Of a DNA stretch of 64,000 nt, positions 56,246 to 64,000 are shown piece by piece. The stretch is taken from the NCBI GenBank assembly GCA_018296165.2, contig JACKQL020000154.1, forward strand, positions 25,843 through 89,842. The letters are read 5' to 3'. Every line of letters begins with the position of its first letter. Within the stretch, counting starts at the first letter, position 1. Under the pieces are notes generated by a model that was not told the DNA's origin, searched no databases, and saw nothing but the letters and a program-made list of their open reading frames with translations. The position numbers and the translations under genes were made by a program. Source of the stretch: Termitomyces sp. T153. Lineage: Eukaryota; Basidiomycota; Agaricomycetes; Agaricales; Lyophyllaceae.

Positions 56246-57804
56246 TATGTACTACTGGAGCAGTGCCAGCAGAGCCTAGCTGGTGTCAGGGGGCTGGGCT
56301 TGGACTCTGGAGTTGGTGTTTGTACATCTGGAGGGGAAAATTGAGGTTCTTCTGTCTTAGAATGATTGACATCAGGAAGAGTAATTTCATTCTCTAACAA
56401 CAGACATGAGAACCAGTTAGTACCCAGCAATAGAGGCATACACCTCATCCATTGCTTGACTAAAAATCCTCCTCTAGCCCTGGGGAAGGAGGGGGGGTGC
56501 ACAAGTTCCAATCTCCTCCCTCCTCCAGGGTCAGCTCTAGTGACAACTTGTCCAGTGACATAGCTCCAGCAGCATCCTTTGCAGCCAACAGTTGCAGGAG
56601 AAGCTCCTCTTGCTCCACTATAGAGAGGTAGTGCACTTTTAGACTCAACAGGCAGTGTTGTGCAAAGTGCCCCAGTTTCTTACATCTTCAACACAGTAGC
56701 AGCATGGGGCAATGCTGTCAGGCTGCATTTACAATCATGGGAATGTCTGGTGGCAAGGGGCACAGTGTAAGGATAGCTGGAGAAGGGGCAGGAGCTGGAA
56801 GTGCAGGAGTAGTGTATCAGAGACTGGCAAATGGAGCAGGGCACTGCATTGAGTGCAAGCAGCAGAGCTCCCATCAGATCTCCATGAGCTGTCACTAATC
56901 CCAGGCCATCTTGTACTAAGAGGTGATCCTTTTCTCATCTGGGCAGCCCTCAGCCAGGTTGTCAATGTGCTCTATCAGTGTGGAGTGCAGACCCTTTCTA
57001 AACATGAGGCACAGTTGAAGACCATCAGAGTAAGCAGCTTGCTCAACTAATGCCCAGAAGGAGTTGATGTACTTGTCCAACATCTGCTTCCCTTGCCCAT
57101 ACTGCTTTCTGTCACATAGTGCTAAAGTGGCAGTTTTGACAGGGTTGATTGGGAAAAACTCTGCTCAGAACATTTTTTCAAAGGTGGCCCAATCTGCAAA
57201 GCTTCCAACACCTCCTGCAAAGCTTCTGACACCTCTAGGGTGGTGGAACACCTATACCATGTAGGTGGAGGCTTGTCCAGTGTTCATATATGACAGTACC
57301 CAAGCTATCCCAATGCATTGGAGTTGAAGGCATCTCTGCTGAGGTGGATTTAGGTGAGACATGACTAGAGGAAGCACTCCCCACCAGAGCAAACACCATT
57401 ATATGCATTGGGGAGCACAGGATGTGAGATCTGTGGTTGGAGAGTTATTGGAGCTCTGGAGGAGTGGTTCCACCACTGGAGGTGGTGCAGAGATAGGGGG
57501 CAGGTACTCTAGCAGCACCTGGAGGGATTGAAAGATATGATTGGTGGCCTGACAGAGGGTAGAGAGTCTGGTTGTGTGATGGGTGAGGGACAATTGAGTC
57601 AGTTGCACCTGATTCTTTTGGTGTAGCAGGCAGGTCCAGGCTTTGTTCTGAGGGGCCAGAGCCTCTGGAAGAGTGTCTGGATTGGCAAGCAGAGAAATAG
57701 AATTCTGCAAATGCTTAAGTCTGGTTGGGACACAATAGATAGGGGCTTGGAGGTTCCTTGTGGGCTATGGGGGCTTCCAGACCAGAGTTGTAGACTTGTT
57801 CTGC
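56246..57804 (-). pseudogene. C gag
   Basis: N-terminal helix at 57,710-57,399 (NPDTLPEALAPQNKAWTCLL, then QLTQLSLTHHTTRLSTLCQ). The degenerate capsid is at ~57,390-56,880. The CCHC knuckle at ~56,700-56,655 reads C*RCKKLGHFAQHC, where the stop is TGA from TGG. After it comes YLSIVEQEELLLQLLAAKDA and a proline-rich linker to protease. Confidence 0.75.
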
Positions 57805-58164
57805 TGTAAGGGCAACCTCTAGGAGCAGCGGCTCAATCACACAGCTAGCAGAGGGGAATCCAAAGTATATTCAGCAAGGTAACTGACAATACAAATAGTA
57901 ACTAATCACCTAGCAGAGAAGAATCCAAAGAGAACAAGTCTGAGGATCCCTGCTGCTCAGTGTGGCACATCAGCAAGCAGCAGAGGCATGAGAACAACTG
58001 TACAGAAGGCCAGAGCTAGCCCTAACCCTGGGGAAGTGCTCAACATGGTACCACAGGGAGTTCTGAGGGTCTCCAGAGATTTCTGCAGGTCTGGAATAAG
58101 CTGCAGAGATTGCCATGAAGATTGGAAATGGAAGTTAGAGGTTGGAAATGAAAGTTCCCTGACA
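57805..58164 (-). repeat. 5' LTR of C
   Basis: 360 bp, TGTAAGGGCAACC...TTCCCTGACA, aligning with 41,531-41,880. It contains a local repeat of CTAGCAGAGGGGAATCCAAAG (two copies ~70 bp apart) in both LTRs. Confidence 0.9.
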
Positions 58165-59000
58165 GGCAACCCAGGACTAGTTGACACAGATGGCATTAGT
58201 GGGCATAACCCCTGCCTCTGGATTCACTAAGGATTCAATTCCCACAAGTAACCCCAGCATGTTTTATTCTCTACTTTCCCTCACATAATCTGAAAAACTT
58301 GATAATTCCCACTAGAAGTCCAAATCAGAACTTGAATTCAGTATGAATACTCTACAAGTACAAGATTGTACAAGAAGAGAACAATGGAAGCATGAGACAG
58401 CAAGAAATCAGAACCCAACCACCACCTCACCACCTCACCCCCTCCAGAGCCCCCCTCCCCATTTCCCCAATCCCCAGATCCACCTCCATCCATACCCTCA
58501 CTATGGTCAATACCTCCACAACCCCAGGCAGTTCCTCCTCTGCATCTGCTGCCACCTCCCACCACAACCCTGAGGCCACCATATTGCACCACTGGTGCCC
58601 CACCAGCAGCTGCCTCATCCTCACCACCCCCTGATCTAGCTCCAGAGAGTGGTACCTAGGCATCTGCACCAACCTGTTCTAGATTGATGCAAACATGGCA
58701 GAGGCCCCCATCCATAAGGACCTGGTGCTCCTGGACCTAACCTGCCTCAAACCTGTTAGCAAAAGTCCAGAGAGAAGGAAAATACAGTTATGCAAGACTC
58801 CTGCATGCCCTGAGGCTGCCTTGCTTACCAACCACTCCTCCCACTGCCTCCCAGCCTCCACCTCCACCTACAACAGACCCCCTTCCAACAGACACTACTG
58901 TTCCTCTGCCTCTTCTACAGACTGTGCCTCCAACTGTGTCAGACATTGTCACAAACCCCACACCTCCAATACCCTTACCATAGCCATCTGCACCACTGTG
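58165..59000 (+). pseudogene. Element D, part 4: post-chromodomain region with antisense cargo remnant
   Basis: Continues D from 41,530. 58,165-58,480 matches the leader-like part of the E2 inverted block (GGCAGTAGTGGGCATAAC-like). On the minus strand 58,870-58,340 is the 3' end of the antisense cargo gene: RQWEEWLVSKAASGHAG, an intron acceptor TTTTGCTAACAG at 58,753, then RSTRSLWMGASAMF and RCLG..-like sequence shared with E2. The start of the cargo gene is beyond the copia insertion at 59,001. Confidence 0.6.
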
Positions 59001-59336
59001 TGTAGACAAAGATATAAAGTAAGATCCTCAGAGTCACAACAAAGTAATTGAAACAACTAAATTATGTACCTGTAGACAAAGATATAAAGTAAGATCTACA
59101 GGATAGTAAGTAACAAAGTATGAGAAGTGTAATAAGTCAATGTACTCTCAGAGTCATGACAAAGTAATTGAGACAACTGAGGGATGTGTGTTTTGTGTAC
59201 TCTGGATATGTATGGACAGTAGAATTGTCGTCGCATATAATGGGTGCACAGCCACTTTCCCAGGAGTCGTCGCATATACTATAGATGAAGAGAGTAATTC
59301 ATATGAAGTAGCACATACTGGGGGTCCAGTTTAACA
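59001..59336 (-). repeat. 3' LTR of K
   Basis: 336 bp; on the minus strand it starts TGTTAAACTGGACCC directly after the polypurine tract GGGGAG (59,337-59,343). It has a 70-bp tandem duplication (59,001 and 59,071, TGTAGACAAAGATATAAAG), a further copy of AGAGTCA.GACAAAGTAATTG at ~59,149, and two GTCGTCGCATATA direct repeats (59,227; 59,266). Confidence 0.85.
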
Positions 59337-59349
59337 CTCCCCTGGACAA

Positions 59350-60179
59350 CCAGCATCATTTTACTTGCTGAGGCTGAGTTTTCAAACAAGGTAGTCATGG
59401 GTAGACTAGAAAAGCAGCTTTGTGAAGAGGTCAGTGACATTTTCAGCAGAGGGTATAGGTATAATCTGAATATCTCCTTCATGTACCTGTTTGCAGATGT
59501 AATGGTGCCTAATGTCAATGTGTTTGGCCCAAGAGTGTCCTTTTGTAGATTCTGTGAGGGCAATAGATGAATGGTTGTCAGCATGGATGGCAGCAGGAAG
59601 TGGCTGGGGTAGATTGACTTTGGCTAGGAAATCGTGCATTCAAAGGGCTTGTTGGGTACTGCATGTCAAGGCCATATACTCAGCCTCAGTGGTACTGAGT
59701 GCTACAGTAGCTTGATGTTTTGAGCTCCAAGACACAGCCCCTCCAGCCATCATAAAGACATATCTGAAGGTGGAATGGCATGTGTTAAGATCTCCCCCAT
59801 AATCCACATCCACATAGCCAATGGGCTTTAGGTCATTTCTGAGCTCCTTAGTGTAGGTGAGCTTGTAGTCCAGAGTCCCCTTCACATACCCAAGCACATG
59901 GACCAAAGTGTTCCAGTGCACAGAGCCAGGGTTGGACTGGAAATGGGCTAAGAGGCCTACAGCAAATGATAAGTCTGGGCAAGTCACAATTTGTGCCCAC
60001 ATCAGAGAGCCCAACACCTCTCTATATGGTTTGTCAGTCATGAACAGACAATTGGCTTCTGTCTGTTGTCCCATAGATTCAGTCAGGCAGATGCTTGTTG
60101 GTAGGGGTGTGCTACAGGGGTTGCTGTCTGTCATCCCAAAATGCTTGAGTACCCACCTTAGGTACACTTGTTGTGACAA
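59350..60179 (-). pseudogene. K RNase H and RT C-terminus
   Basis: Frame 60,179-59,640: QVYLRWVLKHFGMTDSNPCS, PYREVLGSLMWAQIVTCPDL, VHWNTLVHVLGYVKGTLDY, GYVDVDYGGDLNTCHSTFRY, then VSWSSKHQATVALSTTEAEY, the classical copia RNase H end. Frame 59,639-59,406 continues AAIHADNHSSIALTESTKGH, AKHIDIRHHYI and NVTDLFTKLL. A stop or frameshift lies at ~59,640. Confidence 0.9.
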
Positions 60180-60197
60180 TGATATAGCCCTTGTTGT

Positions 60198-61132
60198 CTA
60201 ATCTCTTTCAATTGCCATACCAAGGATAAAGGATGGGTTTCTAAGGTCCTTGACCTTGTAGATCTCTGCTAGTTTGTGCTTAGCCTTGGTAGCTCCCTCT
60301 TGAGTAGTTGACAATCCAAAAACATTGTCATTGAAGGTATTGGTGATTATGTGCTCACCATTTTTCACTCTTGTTTGTATGCAAGGGTCAGCTTGTGAGA
60401 CAGAATAGTCTAGATTTTTATATGCAGCATTTAGTGTCCAAAACCAATCTCTCCCTCCCTGCATCATACCATACAGGGTCTTCAGGAGCTCAGCCTTCAT
60501 TCCCTCCCTCCCTGGAGTGCCTTCTGGTATGTCCATGTATACTTGGAACTCAGGAATGCTATTCAGGTATGCTGCTACAAAATTGATCTGCCAGATTTCA
60601 AGGTCAAGTAATACTGCAATTGCAATTGAGATATGGAGTGATTCAAGTCTGATGACAGCTGCATATGTTTTGTCATAGTCTTCACCTACCACCTGTGAGT
60701 ACCCCTTAGCTATGAGTCTAGCCTTCCTTCTCTCACAATATTCCCCTTCACATCATCCTTATTTGCAAATACCCACTGGCAGCCCATGACCTTCTTTCCT
60801 GCAGGAATCTTTAACTCTGGTACTGCTCTCCATACTTTCTGCTCCTCCATGACTTGTAACTCTTGCTGGATAGCTAGTAGCCATAAGTTGGGGCAACACA
60901 TTGCTTCCTTGTAGCTTTTGGGTATGTAGTCATCATCATCCACATCTGCTTTTGACAGAAGTGTGAGGAATGCATAGGCATCCTGTGCCAAGTATGACGT
61001 TGGTAAGTCAGATGCAGGCACTCCTTGCAGTCTATTCAAGTGACAGAAGATGATGGCATCAGGTGCAGGCAAGTTTGATATGGCAGAAGTATTGGGCTGT
61101 GGTGTCTCTGACAATTTGGGGGCAGGTTCCAT
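60198..61132 (-). pseudogene. K reverse transcriptase
   Basis: N-terminal frame 61,132-60,710: DYIPKSYKEAMCCPNLWLLA, QELQVMEEQKVWRAVPE, KKVMGCQWVFANKDDVKGNI. After a frame change, 60,692-60,198: DYDKTYAAVIRLESLHISIA, EIWQINFVAAYLNSIPEFQV, ELLKTLYGMMQGGRDWF and ADPCIQTR. The catalytic YVDD box is degenerate (NTFNDNVFGLS). It ends LAEIYKVKDLRNPSFILGMA. Confidence 0.88.
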
Positions 61133-61225
61133 GGCTATATCAGACTCAGCAACTTGTGTCCTAGGGGGATGAAGGGGTACACCCTTGCAGATGTGGGGGG
61201 CAATGGGCTGGCATGGTGTAAGGAG

Positions 61226-62470
61226 TCATGGGGTCTTCAAGGGTGTGGGAGAGGGTGTGACAGCAGCTAGTAAGTCATCAGCTTCCTCAATAGCTGTGAG
61301 AGATCTGTGACCTAATTGTTCATCAAGGATCACATCATGGAAAGTAACTATGTTCCTCATGGCTTGGTCAAGAAGTCTGTAGCTGCCAATGCCTGAGGCA
61401 TAACCCACTATGGTGTACTTGACTGAGCATAGGTCAAGTTTTGACTTTATTAGTTCCTCAGGCACTTTAGCAAAAGCAATTGATCTGAAGGGGTGCAGGT
61501 GAGTGACACTGATCCTCTTTACTGTCCACACACACTCAGGTATACCATTGGATCATGATGAGGGAAGTCAGTTCCTGGTGTAGATTTGCATTGCAGCAGC
61601 TTCAGCCCACATGTCCTTTGGGAGACTACTCTCTGCCAGTAAGCATCTCACTCCCTCTATCACCATGCAGATTGCTCTCTTGATAAACCCATTTTGGGAG
61701 TGGGTATAGGGTACCACAGGCTCTAGCACTATGCCATGTTCCATGCAGTATTCTTCCCACTTCTCATTCAGCCACATATGCCCTGCATCAACTCTCACTA
61801 TGAGCAATTTTTGTCCTGTTTGACATTCAGATTCTTTATAGTATGTGGCAAAAACTTTGAGGGTAGAGTCAGCATCCTTATGGGTGAGGAAATATCCTGC
61901 CAGCCTCAAGGTATGTCCATCAGCACCTAGCATCATGTACAATGTGCCACCCATCAACTTGGTTGATGCCAGTCCCCACAGGTCAAAGTACATGCAATCA
62001 TTTGGGTGTTCCTTGATATCCTGCTCACCATCATAAGGTTGCAAAGTATGTTTTCCATAAATACAGTCTTTACGCAACCCTTTGACTTCACAATTTCCTT
62101 TTATGGTGAGGTCATTTACCCAGTTGTTTCTTACTGTAGTCCAAATAGTGTGGACTCCAGCATGCCCAAAATGGCACTGCCATCCATCAAGGTCCACCAG
62201 GGCCTTAATAGGCAAGGCTACTATAGCTGTTGGGGTGGCAATGGCCTCCAGAATATTGAGCAAATACATGCCATTTGTGCTGTTGCCAATGAACACTTCT
62301 CTCCCATTTGGGTTACAAAAAACCACCTTTCTTTTTGCAAACACAATTGAGAACCCTGTGAGATTGAGTTTTCCAATTGAGATGAGGTTTGCAGATAAAT
62401 CTGGGGTATGGAGAGCATTTTTAAATAGTAGTTTGGCCTTTCCTTGGTTTGTTTTGACCACCTTGCACAC
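61226..62470 (-). pseudogene. K integrase
   Basis: A 300-codon frame. Pre-integrase: LSANLISIGKLNLTGFSIVF, WQCHFGHAGVHTIWTTV (zinc-binding). Core: HPNDCMYFDLWGLASTKLMG (first Asp), DAGHMWLNEKWEEYCMEHG (second Asp), VPYTHSQNGFIKRAICMV, where the expected Glu after NG is altered. KDMWAEAAAMQIYTRN follows, then a frame change and VNRISVTHLHPFRSIAFAKV with KLDLCSVKYTIVGYASG (61,531-61,226), the domain after the core. Confidence 0.88.
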
Positions 62471-63615
62471 TGTACCCTATCCCACAATGTGGAAAGTGGC
62501 ACCTTTAGCTGCAGCAAGCCCCTTTCTTGGAGTCTCATATGGCATGTACTCTGTGAATGTGTCTCTCCTCACAAAACAATGGTTGCTCACACCCAAGTCA
62601 GCAAAAGTTGGGATGGAGGCATGTCCAATTGCCAGGGCCATTGCTGGGTCTGACAAGGCCTCTATGATTACATCTTGTTCTAGATTTTGTGGGCCAATAG
62701 CTTTGGGTGTGTCAAGGGCTGGTGTGGTGTTTGCAAGGTTTGCTGTAGGTGTTTGTTGCTTGTTTGCTTGAGATGCAGTGAGCTTAGCCAGTGCTTCCTT
62801 CCTGTTGTGGAAATTAGCTGGGAACTGTCCCTCCTTGCCTCACCCTTGCCAGTAGCAATTTTTGGCAGTGTGTCCCATGCATTGGCAGTTTGGATTTGTA
62901 TAAACTAACTTTTACCTGGGGCTTTTAGTGTTTGCTTGGAGCACTGTCACTGATGGTGTCAATGGCTTCTGCATTTTTAGTTGTTTCCAGTGAACTAGGA
63001 GTTCTGAGATGAGGTCCACAGAGGTTTTTGTGGAGTACATGCTTGCTACAACTGTATTCCAGGATTCTGGGAGCAACATCATAACAATGGACCAGGTGGT
63101 GGAGTCTGAGACTTCAGCCCCCTTTTCTATGGCCTTACTCCATTTTGTCTGGAGGTCAGCAATGTGTGTGGGGAAATCTGCTCCATCAGCAAACTTTGTG
63201 GTGCAAAGGTCATTTTCAGCTCCCATTGCAGCTAAGTCAGATACAATGCCATATGCCTTGGTAAGTGAGCTCCAAGCTTGTGCCACAGTGCTGTCCATCT
63301 TTAGACCCAGTCCTACCAGGTTTTTACAGTTGTATACAACCAGTCCCAGAGTCCAAGCATCATGAAAGTCCCACTCATCCTCAGATGGGTTTTGTGAGGT
63401 CCAGGGGGTGGGGGTGGCACTGTCAGGATCATCCTCTGCCTTTGTGGTTGGCTTAACATCAACCTCTGGTCATGGGATGGTCCCTTTGAGGTATCCTTTC
63501 ACTCCATGCACATGTGCAACAATCAGGACTTGGGATTTGAAGTGGACAAATTTGTTCCATCAAACTGCAACTTGTCCAGGAAAGTGGGTGGTCCATTTGA
63601 ATTTTGTGTGGTCAT
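62471..63615 (-). pseudogene. K gag and protease
   Basis: ATG 63615 starts MTTQNSNGPPTFLDKLQFDG, the copia gag opening. Capsid frame 63,298-62,912: STVAQAWSSLTKAYGIVSDL, TTKFADGADFPTHIADLQTK, STTWSIVMMLLPESWNTVVA. Zinc knuckle near 62,880: CQCMGHTAKNC, with one Cys spacing altered. The protease loop around 62,610 is FADLGVSNHCFVRRD, from a DSGAS.HCF motif whose Ser-Gly are changed. Stops and frame changes near 62,480 and 63,540. Confidence 0.8.
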
Positions 63616-63742
63616 TTTTGTGAGTAAGTTTGGGCAGTGAAGTGGGTGGTTTTAATCCATAGGAGTCATTGGTAGTATGGCAGTGGTGTCATGGCAATAA
63701 AATCTATGTTGTGCACAGGAGGCAAAAATGGGGCCAATAACC

Positions 63743-64000
63743 TGTAGGCAAGACCTTCAGAGTCATGACAAAGTAATTGAGACAACTGAATTATGTACCT
63801 GTAGACAAAGATATAAAGTAAGATCTACAGGAAAGTAAGTAATGCAGTATGAGAAGTGTTCAACATACCCTCAGAGTCACAACAAAGTAATTGAGACAAC
63901 TAAGGGACATGTGTTTTGTGACTTCTGGATATGTACAGACAGTAAAACAAGGTTTTATGTAAAGTATAGCAAACAAAGAAATGATCATGTGATGGGGTGG
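63743..64000 (-). repeat. 5' LTR of K (cut by the window edge)
   Basis: Begins TGTAGGCAAGACC and matches the left LTR up to ~63,945 (GGATATGTACAGACAGTA). Beyond that it differs from the left copy, which has the GTCGTCGCATATA repeats there. The outer end is not in the window. Confidence 0.8.

Larger units (their letters stand above)
41531..58164 (-). mobile_element. C: chromodomain Ty3/gypsy element, split by B
   Basis: Minus-strand element with LTRs of 350 and 360 bp at 41,531-41,880 and 57,805-58,164, flanked by AGCAA and GGCAA (5-bp TSD, one transition). Without B it is ~5,985 bp, a normal Ty3 size. Right to left: 5' LTR, gag, protease, RT, RNase H | B | RNase H end, integrase, chromodomain, polypurine tract, 3' LTR. 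It lacks the antisense gene seen in E1/E2, G and B. Confidence 0.9.
59001..64000 (-). mobile_element. K: Ty1/copia element, running off the right edge
   Basis: Minus-strand copia order (integrase before RT): gag 63,615-62,9xx, protease, integrase, RT, RNase H. LTRs at 59,001-59,336 and 63,743 to beyond 64,000. It is inserted in the antisense gene of D. The TSD cannot be tested because the right flank is outside the window. Confidence 0.9.

Noticed and set aside
1..64000. tRNA and rRNA genes
   Set aside because: None was recognised on either strand by eye; a covariance-model scan would be decisive.

Overview
The window looks like a transposon graveyard from a basidiomycete fungus, most likely an agaricomycete. 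The reasons are: host genes with ~50-nt GT-AG introns; a P-loop gene family that I know mainly from agaricomycete genomes; Ty3/gypsy and Ty1/copia elements of basidiomycete type; and strong loss of CpG in all old repeats, as expected after methylation and deamination. No species can be named from the sequence.

Layout. 1-~3,100 is host DNA with normal CpG, carrying minus-strand spliced genes. From ~3,100 to the right edge almost everything is nested LTR retrotransposon. I use these names. H (gag only, ~3,100-7,557). E1 (chromodomain Ty3, 7,558-21,287), hit by an F fragment (to 9,457), a solo B-family LTR (12,603-13,722), a solo A-family LTR (14,658-15,809) and a second A LTR (16,758-19,029) that itself holds a solo F LTR (17,694-18,775). 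D (plus-strand relative of E1), now in pieces at 21,288-22,070, 29,053-30,373, 41,418-41,530 and 58,165-59,000. Into D went G (22,071-29,048, minus), E2 (30,374-41,417, plus), C (41,531-58,164, minus) and the copia element K (59,001 to beyond the window, minus). C was split in its RNase H region by B (43,763-54,407, plus). B carries a young CpG-rich solo A-family LTR (51,331-52,470) and a 139-bp retroposon with a (TCA)6 tail (45,351-45,489).

Most boundaries rest on TG...CA termini plus target-site duplications (TSDs) read directly: CCAG for G and for B, ATTGA for the young solo LTR, AACCC, TTAC, and decayed pairs for E2, C and the solo B LTR.

All pol genes are broken by stops and frameshifts; several have lost catalytic residues (YLDD to YLDN, DSGA to DSRA, loss of the integrase Glu). 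G is the best preserved and keeps YIDDV.

The most interesting signal is a second gene carried by three separate Ty3 lineages (E1/E2/D, G and B). It lies between integrase and the 3' LTR, on the strand opposite gag-pol, and is interrupted by well-formed spliceosomal introns. In E1/E2 it encodes a cysteine-rich (zinc-binding-like) segment followed by a probable coiled coil. In G it is a six-exon gene, and in B a two-exon coiled-coil gene with a perfect TACTAAC branch point. Such antisense cargo genes would be predicted as host genes unless the surrounding element is recognised.
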